This document shows positions 8,754 to 18,189 of a stretch of 64,000 nucleotides of DNA, in pieces. Location of the stretch: positions 372,001-436,000 of the forward strand of contig NZ_SMAO01000004.1 in NCBI RefSeq assembly GCF_004342175.1. Reading direction: 5' to 3'. The first letter of the stretch is position 1. Every line of letters begins with the position of its first letter. The notes under the pieces were generated by a model that saw nothing but the letters and a program-made list of their open reading frames with translations, did no database searches and had not been told where the DNA came from. The DNA comes from Thiobaca trueperi. Lineage in GTDB: Bacteria; Pseudomonadota; Gammaproteobacteria; Chromatiales; Chromatiaceae. Both the position numbers and the translations under genes were made by a program.

Positions 8754-9167
8754 TTAGCGGTGATAGTCGCCCGCCCGCTCCGGCTGATAGAGGACTTCCA
8801 TGATACGCACACGCAGTGCTCCGCCGCCTGGGTCAGGCCATTCGATCTCATCGCCTTCGGTGAGTCCCAGCAGCGCGCTGCCGACCGGCGCCAGGATTGA
8901 GAGGGTGCCCCCACTGGCGTCCGCATCCTTGGGGTAAACCAGCGTCAGGCAGAATTCGTCGGCGGATGATGCGACCTGAAAGCGGACGGTCGAGTTCATG
9001 GTCACGACCGAGGGCGGGACTGCGTCTGGATCGACGATGTCGGCGCGATCCAGTTCCTGTTCCAGCTCTCGCCTGCCGGGGAAGGCATCCTGGGGCAGGG
9101 AGGTGAGCAGATCCTCCAGTCGTTCAGCGTCGCGCGATGAAATGATGAGTTTGGGCTTGGCGGTCAT
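8754..9167 (-). CDS. rnk: Rnk family nucleoside diphosphate kinase regulator
   Basis: A 137-aa GreA-like protein. The start at MTAKPKLIISS is chosen by comparison with Rnk (136 aa in E. coli); the frame is open further upstream but that part is not Rnk-like. It has an N-terminal helical hairpin region (RDAERLEDLLTSLP...RRELEQELDRA) and a C-terminal FKBP-like GreA domain (VGSALLGLTEGDEIEWPDPGG). Members bind RNA polymerase near the secondary channel and affect nucleotide pools. It sits upstream of the rnf operon on the same strand; a functional link is not evident. Confidence 0.85.
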   Translation of the reverse strand: MTAKPKLIISSRDAERLEDLLTSLPQDAFPGRRELEQELDRADIVDPDAVPPSVVTMNSTVRFQVASSADEFCLTLVYPKDADASGGTLSILAPVGSALLGLTEGDEIEWPDPGGGALRVRIMEVLYQPERAGDYHR

Positions 9168-9222
9168 GATGGGCCTCGTGTTGTTGGTCAGACCGTTCCG
9201 GTCTGTGTGATTTGGTCGTGCG

Positions 9223-9806
9223 TCAAGGATCAGTCTCGAACCGGACCCTGTCATAGATCTCGTCCAGACGGACGGCGCAGCCAATGGAATCGAAAGGGAT
9301 CATGATGGCGGGATCCGTATAGGCGTCAAGCAGCCAGCGTCCGTCCGGCTGGCGGGTGAAGCAGTCGATGGCATGGCGATCCTGGGCGATCAGCACATAC
9401 TGGCACAGCCCCGGCAGATCGCGATAGATGGCGAACTTGCCGCCACGATCATAGCCCTCAGTGGACGGCGAGAGGATCTCGACCACCAGGGTGGCGTCAG
9501 TCAGCACATCCCGGCGCCGGTCATGAAAGGCCGGTTCATCGCAGAGCACCACGACATCCGGATAGGTGCAGGCTCGGCGATCTCGATTCGCAGACGCATG
9601 TCGCTGCTCAGGGCGACGCAGGGGCGGGATTCCAGTTGATTCCCGAGTTTTCTGGCAAGGTTTGCCGAAATCACATTGTGGTTGTAGCTCGCGCCAGTCA
9701 TCGCAAAGACCTGGCCGGCGACATATTCGTGCTTCTCGTCGATGCACTCGCGCTCGGCGGCGAGGTAATCCTCGAAGCTGTAATAGGGTTGCGGTTGCAG
9801 CGACAT
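9223..9806 (-). pseudogene. Uma2-family gene interrupted by a frameshift
   Basis: Two adjoining frames together make one Uma2-type (PF05685, restriction-endonuclease-like fold) protein. The first starts MSLQPQPYYSFEDYLAAERE and runs through SSDMRLRIEIAEP. The second resumes at TYPDVVVLCDEPAFHD, continues with VEILSPSTEGYDRGGKFAIY, and ends FETDP. The break lies around 9565-9577; the 584-nt span is one base short of a multiple of three, so inserting a single base would restore about 194 aa, the family's usual length. Either a true pseudogene or a sequencing error. Function of Uma2 proteins is not established; they occur in large paralogous families in cyanobacteria and purple bacteria. Confidence 0.8.
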
Positions 9807-9823
9807 GGCGGTTTCCTGATTCG

Positions 9824-9924
9824 AATGGACAGGATTAACAGGATTTTTCAGGATGGACAGGATCTTATAAAGTCCTGTTTTCAATCCTGTCAATCTTGAT
9901 TCATCCTGTTAATCCTGTCTCATT
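9824..9924. repeat. 101-bp AGGAT-rich inverted repeat, copy 1
   Basis: The left half contains AATGGACAGGATTAACAGGAT and the right half the reverse complement pattern (ATCCTGTTAATCCTGTCTCATT). It lies between the metG stop and the start of the Uma2 pseudogene. The same arrangement recurs near 44.4 kb and 50.9 kb at nearly identical length. Transcribed, it could form a long imperfect hairpin. Its open frames extend neighbouring genes artificially (HPVNPV-type peptides). Confidence 0.9.
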
Positions 9925-9926
9925 GA

Positions 9927-11975
9927 TCACTTCACCTTCATCCCCGGCTCGGCGCCCGTATCCGGGCTGAGGATGAAGAGATCCTTACCGCCCGGCCCCG
10001 CTGCCAGCACCATGCCCTCGGAGACGCCGAAGCGCATCTTGCGCGGGGCGAGATTGGCGACCATGACGGTCAGCCGGCCTTCCAGATCCCTAGGGTCATA
10101 GGCCGAGCGGATGCCGGCGAAGACGTTGCGGGTCTCGCCGCCCAGATCCAGAGTGAGCTGCAACAGCTTGTCCGCGCCCTCGACCTGTTTCGCCTCGCGG
10201 ATCAGCGCGACGCGCAGATCGGTTTTGGCAAAGGTGTCGTAATCGACCGGCCCGGCGATGGGATCGCGGGTCAGATGCGGGTTGGCGGCGGCTGGCGCGG
10301 CATCGGGGGCCATGACCGTCGCGCTCAGATCCTCTTTCGATGCCTCCAGCATGGCGGCGATCTGTGCCGGTTCCACGCGCGTCATCAGCGGCTTGAAGGT
10401 CGCGATGGCGTGATCGAGCAGCGGCGTGCCGATGGCCTCCCAGGTCAGCGGTGCGATGCGCAGAAAGGCTTCGGACTCCGCCGCCGTGCCCGGCAGGATG
10501 GGGCGCAGATAGCCGATCAGCACCCGGAAGAGATTGATCCCCATCGAACAGATGTCCTGAAGCTCGGCATCCCGCCCGTCCTGTTTGGCGACCACCCAGG
10601 GCGCTTTCTCGTCGATGTACTGATTGGCACGGTCGGCAAGGGCCATGATCTCGCGCACCGCGCGGCTGAACTCGCGTTTTTCATAGGCCGCTGCGATCGA
10701 CTCTCCGGCGGCGACGAACTCGGCGAAGAGTGCAGGCTCGGACAGCGAGCCCGACAGCCGCCCGTCAAACCGCTTGCCGATGAAGCCCGCGCAGCGGCTG
10801 GCGATATTGACCACCTTGCCGACCAGATCGGCGTTGACCCGCGCCGTGAAGTCTTCGAGATTGAGATCGATGTCATCGACCCCCGGCCCGAGCTTGGCGG
10901 CGAAGTAATAGCGCAGATACTCGGGGTTGAGATGATCCAGATAGGTGCGCGCCTTGATGAAGGTGCCGCGCGATTTGGACATCTTCTGCCCGTCCACGGT
11001 GAGAAAGCCGTGGGCGAAGATGGCGCTCGGCACCCGGAAACCGGCTCCGTGCAGGGTGGCCGGAAAAAAGAGCGCATGGAAATAGATGATGTCCTTGCCG
11101 ATGAAGTGATACAGCTCGGCAGTGGAGTTCTTGCCCCAGAACTGGTCGAAATCCAGCCCCGGCGTGCGGTCACAGAGGTTCTGGAAACTCGCCATGTAAC
11201 CGATGGGGGCATCGAGCCAGACATAGAAGAACTTGCCCGGATGGTCCGGGATCTCGAAGCCGAAATAGGGTGCGTCCCGCGAGATGTCCCATTCCTGAAG
11301 ACCGGACGCAAACCACTCGTCGAGCTTGTTAGCGACCTCCTTTTGCAGACTGCCGCCGCGCGTCCACTCGCGCAGCATGGGCTCGAAGTCGCCGAGCCGG
11401 AAGAAATAATGATCCGACTCGCGCTGTTCGGGCACCGCGCCCGAGACCGCCGAGCGCGCGTTTTTCAGCTCGGCTGGGGAGTAGCTCGCCCCGCACACCT
11501 CGCAGTTGTCGCCGTACTGATCGGGCGCGCCGCACTTGGGACATTCCCCTTTGATGAAGCGATCCGGCAGGAACATCTGCTCGACCGGGTCATAGGCCTG
11601 GGTGATGGTGCGTCTGGCGATGTGTCCGGCGTCGCGGTTGCGCTCGTAGATGAGGTTGGCGTAATGCTGGTTCTCGGGCGAGTGGGTCGAGTGATAGTTG
11701 TCGAAGCCGACCCGGAAGGCGGCGAAATCGGCCTGATGCTCCTCGCTCACGCGGGCGATGAGATCCTCGGGCGTGATGCCTTCCTGACGCGCCCGCAGCA
11801 TGATCGGGGTGCCGTGCGCGTCGTCAGCGCAGACGTACCAGCAGTGATGCCCGCGCATCTTTTGAAAGCGCGCCCAGATGTCGGTCTGGATGTACTCGAC
11901 CAGATGGCCGATATGAATGGGGCCATTGGCGTAGGGCAGGGCGCTGGTGATGAGGATGTCGCGGGGAGTGCTCAT
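9927..11975 (-). CDS. metG: methionyl-tRNA synthetase
   Basis: Charges initiator and elongator tRNA-Met. The protein is 682 aa, close to E. coli MetG (677). The start [18 protein letters not shown] is chosen because the family begins here; the frame is open for a further 240 codons upstream with no homology. It has the class I HIGH signature ([14 protein letters not shown]), a four-cysteine zinc knuckle ([18 protein letters not shown]), the KMSKS loop ([13 protein letters not shown]), an anticodon-binding region, and a C-terminal EMAP/Trbp111-type tRNA-binding domain (about 580-682, TKPD-like segment [13 protein letters not shown]). It is divergent from mrp across a 228-bp gap. Confidence 0.97.
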   Translation of the reverse strand: MSTPRDILITSALPYANGPIHIGHLVEYIQTDIWARFQKMRGHHCWYVCADDAHGTPIMLRARQEGITPEDLIARVSEEHQADFAAFRVGFDNYHSTHSPENQHYANLIYERNRDAGHIARRTITQAYDPVEQMFLPDRFIKGECPKCGAPDQYGDNCEVCGASYSPAELKNARSAVSGAVPEQRESDHYFFRLGDFEPMLREWTRGGSLQKEVANKLDEWFASGLQEWDISRDAPYFGFEIPDHPGKFFYVWLDAPIGYMASFQNLCDRTPGLDFDQFWGKNSTAELYHFIGKDIIYFHALFFPATLHGAGFRVPSAIFAHGFLTVDGQKMSKSRGTFIKARTYLDHLNPEYLRYYFAAKLGPGVDDIDLNLEDFTARVNADLVGKVVNIASRCAGFIGKRFDGRLSGSLSEPALFAEFVAAGESIAAAYEKREFSRAVREIMALADRANQYIDEKAPWVVAKQDGRDAELQDICSMGINLFRVLIGYLRPILPGTAAESEAFLRIAPLTWEAIGTPLLDHAIATFKPLMTRVEPAQIAAMLEASKEDLSATVMAPDAAPAAANPHLTRDPIAGPVDYDTFAKTDLRVALIREAKQVEGADKLLQLTLDLGGETRNVFAGIRSAYDPRDLEGRLTVMVANLAPRKMRFGVSEGMVLAAGPGGKDLFILSPDTGAEPGMKVK

Positions 11976-12203
11976 GTCGTGACGGGGCTCGGGTGAACGA
12001 ATGGCATGCATTATTTCATGATTTGAAGACGGGCGAACCATCGCGGCAACCGCCCGCCGGGCTTGAATTCGGTTCGGTTTAGACCAACACTGGCGAAACC
12101 CGAGTGCCTGCCGGCTCGATGCCCTGGCATCTCCCGCCTCGCCAATCCCCATAGCCTGCGTCCGCCATTGGCGGGCGTCTGTCCGAATCAATGGAGCACC
12201 TGA
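11976..12203. other. 228-bp divergent intergenic region metG / mrp
   Basis: No gene is visible. It should contain both promoters, but I could not identify convincing -35/-10 boxes or operators. A GGAGCACCTGA stretch directly upstream of the mrp ATG serves as ribosome-binding site. Confidence 0.4.
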
Positions 12204-13295
12204 ATGTCCGCAGCCACGAAAGAAGCTATCGAAGCCGCCATCAAGACCTATCAAGAGCCGCATCTGGGCCGCGATCTGATCGCCGCGCATGCCATCAAAG
12301 ACATCGCCATTGAGGGCGATCAGGTACGGGTCAGGGTCGTTCTCGGCTTTCCGGCACGAGGCGCTCAGGAGGCCATCGCCGCCGCCGTCAAAGACAAGGT
12401 GATGGATGTGGAAGGTGTCGCCGGTGTGCAGGTCGATGTGAGCTGGGAGATCAAGGCCCACTCGGTCCAGAAGTCCCTGAAACCCATCGATCAGGTCAAA
12501 AACATCATCGCGGTGGCCTCGGGCAAAGGCGGGGTCGGCAAGTCCACGACCGCTGTCAATCTGGCGCTGGCCCTCTCTGCCGAAGGAGCAACCGTGGGTC
12601 TGCTGGATGCGGACATTTATGGTCCCTCGCAGCCGCGCATGCTTGGCATCTCCGGTCAGCCGGAATCGATGGATGGAAAGAGTCTGGAGCCGATGAGCGG
12701 CCATGGTCTTCAGGCCATGTCCATCGGTTTTCTGATCGACGAGGAAACGCCGATGATCTGGCGCGGCCCGATGGTCACTCAGGCGCTGGAACAGTTACTG
12801 AATGACACCAACTGGTCCGATCTGGATTATCTCGTCATCGACCTGCCGCCGGGCACCGGCGACACCCAGTTGACCCTGGCGCAGAAGGTGCCGGTCTCAG
12901 GCGCCATCATCGTCACCACGCCGCAGGACATCGCCCTGCTGGACGCACGCAAAGGGCTCAAGATGTTCCAGAAGGTCGAGGTGCCGGTGCTTGGCATCGT
13001 CGAGAACATGAGCACGCATATCTGTTCCAACTGCGGGCATGAGGAGCCTATCTTCGGCTCGGGTGGCGGGCAGAGCATGTCGGAGCAATACGGCGTGGAT
13101 CTGCTCGGCTCGCTTCCGCTCGATATGCATATCCGTGAAGAGACTGATAGCGGCAAGCCCACGGTCGTCGCCCAGCCCGAGTCGCGCGCGACCGCCATCT
13201 ATCGCGAAATCGCCCGCAAAACCGCTGCCAAGCTGTCGCTGCAGGCCAAGGATTATGCCGCGAAGTTTCCGCGCATCATGATTCAAAATAATTAA
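12204..13295 (+). CDS. apbC: Mrp/ApbC iron-sulfur cluster carrier ATPase
   Basis: A 363-aa cytoplasmic P-loop ATPase that carries 4Fe-4S clusters to apo-proteins. The N-terminal MIP18 (DUF59) domain spans residues about 5-85; the deviant Walker A motif GKGGVGKS is at 107-114; [12 protein letters not shown] and the DLPPGTGD motif (213-220) follow; the cluster-binding CxxC is at Cys 274 and 277 ([10 protein letters not shown]). Length and order are typical. It is divergent from metG, the arrangement seen in many gammaproteobacteria. Many Fe-S clients are encoded nearby (RnfB, RnfC). The stop is followed by AAACCACGCC, which resembles the start of the large repeat family described elsewhere in this annotation. 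Confidence 0.94.
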   Translation: MSAATKEAIEAAIKTYQEPHLGRDLIAAHAIKDIAIEGDQVRVRVVLGFPARGAQEAIAAAVKDKVMDVEGVAGVQVDVSWEIKAHSVQKSLKPIDQVKNIIAVASGKGGVGKSTTAVNLALALSAEGATVGLLDADIYGPSQPRMLGISGQPESMDGKSLEPMSGHGLQAMSIGFLIDEETPMIWRGPMVTQALEQLLNDTNWSDLDYLVIDLPPGTGDTQLTLAQKVPVSGAIIVTTPQDIALLDARKGLKMFQKVEVPVLGIVENMSTHICSNCGHEEPIFGSGGGQSMSEQYGVDLLGSLPLDMHIREETDSGKPTVVAQPESRATAIYREIARKTAAKLSLQAKDYAAKFPRIMIQNN

Positions 13296-13312
13296 ACCAC
13301 GCCGATACTGTT

Positions 13313-13380
13313 CGTTGTCGTTGTCGTTGTCGTCATCGAAGATTCGCAAACCGGCAACGATTACGACAACGACAACGATC
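13313..13380. terminator. GTTGTC-repeat hairpin between convergent mrp and ldt
   Basis: The left arm (13320-13338, built of GTTGTC units) pairs with the right arm (13358-13376, CGACAACGACAAC type), giving a 19-bp stem with one mismatch and a 19-base loop. It lies in the 151-bp gap between convergent genes and could end both transcripts. No T-run follows on either strand. Confidence 0.55.
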
Positions 13381-13446
13381 AAAGAGGGTTTCGGAACCTC
13401 CGCCACTTGGCCTATTTGACTGTCGCCGGCATGAGCCGGCCATTCC

Positions 13447-14013
13447 TCAAAACGAAGCGACCACGTCAACCCGGTCGCCGATCTTCAGCCGCTCGAAAAG
13501 AAAGCGCGCATCCGGCTCGCCGACACGCACGCAGCCGTGCGAGTCGGGATAGCCCGGCAACCAGCCTTCATGTAGAAAATAATGTCCGTTGAACTGGATT
13601 GAATACGGCATCCAGGCCTGCCAGCCGAGCTGGTTGGTGTAGCGCGAAGACACCTTGTCCCGGTCTTTGCTGAGGACCGCAAAACGTCCGGTCGGCGTCG
13701 GCGAGCCGGCGGCGCCGGATGAGATGGGGCCGGTTCGCACCACTTGTCCATCCTCGGCATAAGCGAACTGTTGCGCCCCCAGACTGATTGTCAGCGAGCG
13801 TTTTGATGGTGCGACACGGCTGTCGTTGCTCGGGGCGGTCTGGGCCGTCTCGACCAGCGGCGCTGGCGTCGTCTCAGGAACGGCCTGTTCCGCGACGGGC
13901 AGACGCTCGGGTGCGCGCTGTGACGGCGCGTGCGCGCAGCCGGCCAGAACGGTGGAGGCGACGAGCATGGAGCAGAGGGATCGAGTAAGCGATGTCATGG
14001 ATGTGTCTCGCAT
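13447..14013 (-). CDS. L,D-transpeptidase (YkuD family) lipoprotein
   Basis: A 188-aa exported protein with an N-terminal hydrophobic segment and lipobox (VASTVLAGC), then a Pro/Thr/Ala-rich linker, then a YkuD catalytic domain over the last 120 residues. The catalytic motif is SHGCVRV with the family's His in LHEGWLPG upstream. Such enzymes make 3-3 peptidoglycan cross-links or attach proteins to peptidoglycan in the periplasm. The start at 14013 has GAGGT about 11 bases upstream; an ATG five codons downstream (13998) is equally possible. It lies 7 bp after the Uma2 gene on the same strand. Confidence 0.85.
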   Translation of the reverse strand: MRDTSMTSLTRSLCSMLVASTVLAGCAHAPSQRAPERLPVAEQAVPETTPAPLVETAQTAPSNDSRVAPSKRSLTISLGAQQFAYAEDGQVVRTGPISSGAAGSPTPTGRFAVLSKDRDKVSSRYTNQLGWQAWMPYSIQFNGHYFLHEGWLPGYPDSHGCVRVGEPDARFLFERLKIGDRVDVVASF

Positions 14014-14020
14014 CGATCGG

Positions 14021-14500
14021 CTATACCTCAACCGTACAGCCACATGTCAGTCGGATCGAGACCGGAGAGCGAAGCTCACTGACGGCGTCGCGCCGGACAT
14101 GCAGGACGGCGAGTGTGTAGGGATTGAAGACAATCACATCCTTGACGCCCTGGTCCAGATAGAAAGGCGGGCCGATCTGGAGATCCTTGCTCTCGTAACC
14201 CTTGCTGATGATCTCGATCACGGCCTCCGGGATCAGCCGGATCGCTTCGTCCTGCTCGTCCGGTTCGCGACAGAAGATGGCAATATCGGGACGTTTGAGC
14301 GAACCGTCGGGGAAGCTGACATAGACATCGGCGACATGCACGCAAGCGCAGCCCCGCTCCGCTTCCGGGGCGATAGAGCTGCGGATCCGGTCAACCGCTT
14401 TCTGATGCCGATAGAGCGGCTGCGCCTCCCAGATCGGCAGTCCGCCGACGATTTCGAGCCGGACGCCAAGTTCTTCGGCTTGCAGCAGTCTGGAATCCAT
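14021..14500 (-). CDS. Uma2 family protein
   Basis: A 159-aa Uma2-type (PF05685) protein with restriction-endonuclease-like fold features: RPDIAIFCREP with the conserved Asp, then PEAVIEIISKGYESKDL carrying the acidic/polar active-site-like positions, and GPPFYLDQGVKDVIVFNP. Slightly shorter than the usual 180-200 aa and intact, unlike the frameshifted relative near 9.5 kb, from which it is clearly divergent. The biological role of this family is unknown. It overlaps nothing and precedes ldt by 7 bp, so the two may be co-transcribed. Confidence 0.75.
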   Translation of the reverse strand: MDSRLLQAEELGVRLEIVGGLPIWEAQPLYRHQKAVDRIRSSIAPEAERGCACVHVADVYVSFPDGSLKRPDIAIFCREPDEQDEAIRLIPEAVIEIISKGYESKDLQIGPPFYLDQGVKDVIVFNPYTLAVLHVRRDAVSELRSPVSIRLTCGCTVEV

Positions 14501-14587
14501 GCGGCATGACCTCGTGCGTATCTGAAGCCTTGGTTCCGGTCGAATCTTTCGCGGAAATCACGTCAGTGCAACATCTGCATTGCTGAA

Positions 14588-15865
14588 TTAGGCAGCCGCA
14601 GGCTCGGTGACCAGAATCCGCCCCATGCCCGGCGCCAGATCGAAATCGAAGGGTGTCGGGATGTAATCCATCGGCCATTCGGGCGAGACATCCACCAGCG
14701 GACCAGGTGTCTGGACATGGCGGTAAAGATCCTCGCTCTGAAAATGCTGACGATTCCAGGGATCCTTGTTGAGCACCAGCAACGCCTCGCCCTGACCGTC
14801 CGGCGCGCTTTTATGCAGCAGCAGAACCGCTGAATGGGCGTGATCCAGGCGCTTGATCGGCCCTTCGTGGCGGAAGACGGGGTAAGCGTCGCGGATCCCG
14901 TTGATCTGGGCGATGTAATGGGTCAGATCCAGGTTCGGCGATTCCCACTGTTCCGGGCGCGTGTTGACCACGTCGAGCCGGCTGCGAAAGCCGTACTCGA
15001 AACCAATGGGGATCATGACCCCGGATGCAAAGAGTGCGGAGAACAGATAGCGCTGCTTCATCGCGTGCGGATTGCCGCCCGACTCGCTGAACAGCCGTTC
15101 GGTGTCGTGGCTTTCGGGAAAGCTGATGGAGGGCGCGACCCGACGGGTCAGATCATATTGATCGAGCAGCCAGTCGCCCTCGAAGTCCCACCATTTGGAG
15201 CTGTTGAAGATGGCGTCGAAACCGGCGGCAGCCGTGGCACAACTCTGTTCCGGTGAACAACCCAGGGTTTCGGCGATGAAGACCGCGTCCGGACGCTCGC
15301 GGCGGACGCGCGCGATGAGCTGTTCCCAAAAGGCGTTGGGGAGTTGATAGGCCGCATCGCAGCGAAAGCCACGGAAGCCGAGACTGACCAGATGCAGCAC
15401 CAGCCTGACGCAGTAATCCAGCAGACCCGCGCGATCTGGCGAGTGCGCGTGATCGAACTGAGCCAGGTCGTACCAGATGACCCGGGAGCCGTCCGGCTCG
15501 ACACAGAAGGGATTGGCGATCTTTTTGCCGTCATGCAGGAACCAGTCCGGATGCTCCCTGACCAGATTGGAATCCACCGCGCAATGATTGATGACCAGAT
15601 CGATCATCATCGAAAGCCCCAGGCGCTCGGCCTCCGCGACCATTGCCAGCACCTGATCCTTCGGCGAGACCCGCGCATTCGGGCGCAGAAAGTCTTGATT
15701 GATCGCGAAATAATCGGCGATGGAATAGAGGCTGCCCGAACGCCCGGTCTTCTGGATGGGATTGACGAAGACCCAGTCGAAACCCATCGCCGCCGCCCGC
15801 TCCAGATGTGGAGTCCAGTCCTCGAAACATCCGGCCAGTCGCGGAAACAGGTTGTATATCTTCAT
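14588..15865 (-). CDS. GH13 alpha-amylase-family glycosidase
   Basis: A 425-aa cytoplasmic (no signal peptide) TIM-barrel glycoside hydrolase. Conserved GH13 regions: region I LVINH (90-94), catalytic nucleophile Asp170 in GFRGFRCDA, acid/base Glu199 in AVFIAETLG, and transition-state stabiliser Asp254 in ESHDTERL. The opening MKIYNLFPRLAGCFEDW and the GSLYSIADY segment resemble the GlgE-related maltosyltransferase-like branch, but the N-terminal domains of true GlgE are missing. The product is probably an alpha-glucan-active hydrolase or transferase. It lies directly downstream of glycogen synthase on the same strand, suggesting a role in glycogen turnover. Confidence 0.8.
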   Translation of the reverse strand: MKIYNLFPRLAGCFEDWTPHLERAAAMGFDWVFVNPIQKTGRSGSLYSIADYFAINQDFLRPNARVSPKDQVLAMVAEAERLGLSMMIDLVINHCAVDSNLVREHPDWFLHDGKKIANPFCVEPDGSRVIWYDLAQFDHAHSPDRAGLLDYCVRLVLHLVSLGFRGFRCDAAYQLPNAFWEQLIARVRRERPDAVFIAETLGCSPEQSCATAAAGFDAIFNSSKWWDFEGDWLLDQYDLTRRVAPSISFPESHDTERLFSESGGNPHAMKQRYLFSALFASGVMIPIGFEYGFRSRLDVVNTRPEQWESPNLDLTHYIAQINGIRDAYPVFRHEGPIKRLDHAHSAVLLLHKSAPDGQGEALLVLNKDPWNRQHFQSEDLYRHVQTPGPLVDVSPEWPMDYIPTPFDFDLAPGMGRILVTEPAAA

Positions 15866-15882
15866 AGAGGATTCGTCATCGA

Positions 15883-15930
15883 TTTAAACCGCGCTCAGCG
15901 CGGCATGTGATGTTTATGGATCGGTTTAAA
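15883..15930. repeat. truncated copy of the CGCGGTTTAA repeat
   Basis: It starts TTTAAACCGCGC, contains GGCATGTGATGTTTATGGATCGG (close to the GGTATGTGATGTTTGGGGATTGG of the full copy at 60.4 kb) and ends GGTTTAAA. It is a shortened first module only, in the 97-bp gap between glgA and the GH13 gene. Confidence 0.7.
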
Positions 15931-15939
15931 TTTGATCTC

Positions 15940-15965
15940 ATAAAATTCCGTACCCGGAATTTTAT
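15940..15965 (-). terminator. hairpin at the glgA stop
   Basis: ATAAAATTCCG - TACC - CGGAATTTTAT is a perfect 11-bp inverted repeat that overlaps the glgA TAA stop codon (15962-15964). The A/T-rich base would give Us on the 3' side of the stem when read from glgA, so it may terminate or attenuate before the GH13 gene. Confidence 0.5.
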
Positions 15966-18097
15966 TGGGAGTCGCGGATGTAGTCGTAGATGTTCAGATA
16001 GTCCTGACCCGGAACATTCCAGGAATAATCCGAGCGCATCGCATTTTTCATCAGCTCGCGGAAATGATCGGGGTGATTGCGATAGCAGGCAATGGCGCGC
16101 CCGAGCGCGGATTCAAGTCCTGGCAGGTCGTAATCCTGAAAGACATAACCGTTGCGTTCATGCAGTGGGCGATTCGAATAGTCCTTGTCGAACACGGTGT
16201 CCGCCAGTCCGCCGATGGCGCGCACCACCGGAATGGTGCCATAGCGCAGCGAGATGAGCTGCGTCAGGCCGCAGGGTTCGAAGCGGCTCGGCACCAGCAT
16301 CATGTCCGCACCGGCGTAGATGAGATGCGAAAGATCTTCGTCGAAGCCGATCTCCAGGTGGCAATCCGGACTGTCGTTGAGCATCTGCTTCAGGCCCCAG
16401 AAATCGCCATTGATGCGGTCATCCGGGCTTGAGCCGAGCAGCACGAACTGACCGCCGCGCTCCAGGGTATAGAAGATGGCGTGACGTACCAGATCCAGAC
16501 CCTTTTGCGGATCCAGCCGACCGATGAAGGCCACGATGGGTTTCTCGTTGTCGGCGAGCATCAGCCGGTGACGAAGCGCGCGCTTGTTGTCGTATTTGCC
16601 GTCGATGGATTCGACGCTGTAATGAACCGGGATATGACGGTCGATCTCCGGGTTCCAGACATCGTAATCGATGCCATTGACGACGCCGCCATATTTGATG
16701 TGATGGGTATGCAGCGTCGGCTCCAGACCGAAGCCCTGGCCCTGATCCTTGGTCTCGAAGGCATAGCGCGGCGAGACGGTGGTCACGAAATTGGCGTAGA
16801 CGATGCCGCCCTTGAGCAGATTCAGCGCCTTGGGATGACGGTTATCGGCCATCCGGGTCTGGTCGAAAAAGCGCTCGGGGCGATGCAGTCCGGTGGCGTG
16901 CAGCAGGTCGATTCCGGTCACGCCCTGATGGGCAAAATTATGGATCGTCAGACAGACGCGCGGATGGGTCATGCCGAGCGTCTGATAGAACTCATAGAGA
17001 AAGACCGGAACCAGCGCGGTCTGCCAGTCATGGCAATGGATCACGTCCGGATGCTTGCCGCTCTTCCACAGGAATTCCATTGCGGCGCGCGAGAAGAAGG
17101 CGTAGCGCAGCACATCGTCCTTGAAGCCGTAGATGCGGCCACGATTGAAGAAATTGTCCGGCGAGTGCGGCTCGATGAAAAAGCACTTGCGGTCATGCAC
17201 GAAGCCGAAGAAGACCGTGCAATGGATGGCGCCGTCATACCAGGGCACCCACAGATCCTGGTAGACCACATGCAGATCGAAGATCTGGTCATACCGCATC
17301 GAGTCATATTTGGGCAGGATGATCTCGACATGATTGCCCCGGATCGCCAGTTCGCGACTGAGCCCGAACACCACGTCGGCCAGACCGCCGACCTTGGCCA
17401 CCGCCGCCAGTTCGGGCGTGATCTGGACGATGAAGAGGCTGGGGCGTGAAGGTGCGGGCGGGAAATGGACCGGCTCGGGCGAGGTCTCTTCCACATTGGC
17501 CTGTTCGGGAAAGGGTTCCGGTCCCTGCTGCACGTCCAGCGCCAGCGCGGGCTCTGGCGTTGTGCTCGGGACGGTCAGCGGGCGGTTTTCAATCTCCGGT
17601 TCTGGCTCTGGCGTCGTGTCCGGTGTCGCCTCGGGCTGCTTCATCTCGGTCAGGGTGTCGCGGACGACCGGCCTGGATTCCGGTTTGGCAGATGTGGCGA
17701 CTGGAGCGGGGGAGGGCGCAGATGCCGGGGCGGATACTGGCGATGCTGCGGCTGCCGGAGCCTCTGCGGCCTGTGCCGGTTCCGCCGCTTTGACCGCGCG
17801 CGCGCGCGGACGCGCGGCAGATGGTTTCATTGGGGCGGGTTTGACAACCGGCGCATTCGCTTTCTGGCCGGTCGCCGACTGGGCGTCCGCCTTCCCTTTG
17901 ATCAGAGACGAAAAGGCTTCGGGATCAGGCTGTTGACTCTCCACCGGCAGCGTCGGCACCGTTACCGACACAGCAGGCGTTGCCTCGGTCGGTGTCGCAG
18001 CCTGTTTGCGAAGCGGTGCGGCTTCAGCCCTGGCGGCTTGATCCGTTTTGCGGGAGACAGTGGTGACCTGTTTGGATCCAGTCGGCTTTTTTGCCAT
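15962..18097 (-). CDS. glgA: glycogen synthase with long N-terminal extension
   Basis: GT5 enzyme transferring glucose from ADP-glucose to alpha-1,4-glucan. Of 711 aa, the last 490 form a normal GlgA: substrate-binding motif KVGGLADV (235-242), CHDWQTALVP, the hinge GRLDPQKGLDLV, and the retaining-GT motif SRFEPCGLTQL. Residues 1-219 are a low-complexity Ala/Pro/Glu/Lys-rich tract with no predicted fold, absent from ordinary GlgA (about 480 aa). The ATG at 18097 is preceded by AGAAGGAAACG, a good ribosome-binding site, supporting the long form. It is upstream of the GH13 gene. The extension may tether the enzyme to granules or partners; that is inference. Confidence 0.92.
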   Translation of the reverse strand: MAKKPTGSKQVTTVSRKTDQAARAEAAPLRKQAATPTEATPAVSVTVPTLPVESQQPDPEAFSSLIKGKADAQSATGQKANAPVVKPAPMKPSAARPRARAVKAAEPAQAAEAPAAAASPVSAPASAPSPAPVATSAKPESRPVVRDTLTEMKQPEATPDTTPEPEPEIENRPLTVPSTTPEPALALDVQQGPEPFPEQANVEETSPEPVHFPPAPSRPSLFIVQITPELAAVAKVGGLADVVFGLSRELAIRGNHVEIILPKYDSMRYDQIFDLHVVYQDLWVPWYDGAIHCTVFFGFVHDRKCFFIEPHSPDNFFNRGRIYGFKDDVLRYAFFSRAAMEFLWKSGKHPDVIHCHDWQTALVPVFLYEFYQTLGMTHPRVCLTIHNFAHQGVTGIDLLHATGLHRPERFFDQTRMADNRHPKALNLLKGGIVYANFVTTVSPRYAFETKDQGQGFGLEPTLHTHHIKYGGVVNGIDYDVWNPEIDRHIPVHYSVESIDGKYDNKRALRHRLMLADNEKPIVAFIGRLDPQKGLDLVRHAIFYTLERGGQFVLLGSSPDDRINGDFWGLKQMLNDSPDCHLEIGFDEDLSHLIYAGADMMLVPSRFEPCGLTQLISLRYGTIPVVRAIGGLADTVFDKDYSNRPLHERNGYVFQDYDLPGLESALGRAIACYRNHPDHFRELMKNAMRSDYSWNVPGQDYLNIYDYIRDSQ

Positions 18098-18189
18098 GGA
18101 CTCGTTTCCTTCTGAGGATGCAATCTGCGTGCTAGTGTAACCCAGCCTTCACGGAACCGCCCCCATCCTTGTTGGCGGTCCAGCCGTTC

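Noticed and set aside
10275-11996. 573-codon plus-strand frame opposite metG
   Set aside because: Shadow frame of metG; composition is rich in Arg/Gly/Asp/Gln as expected from antisense reading.
11976-12704. 240-codon upstream extension of metG
   Set aside because: It is antisense to mrp and lacks homology; MetG begins at [15 protein letters not shown].
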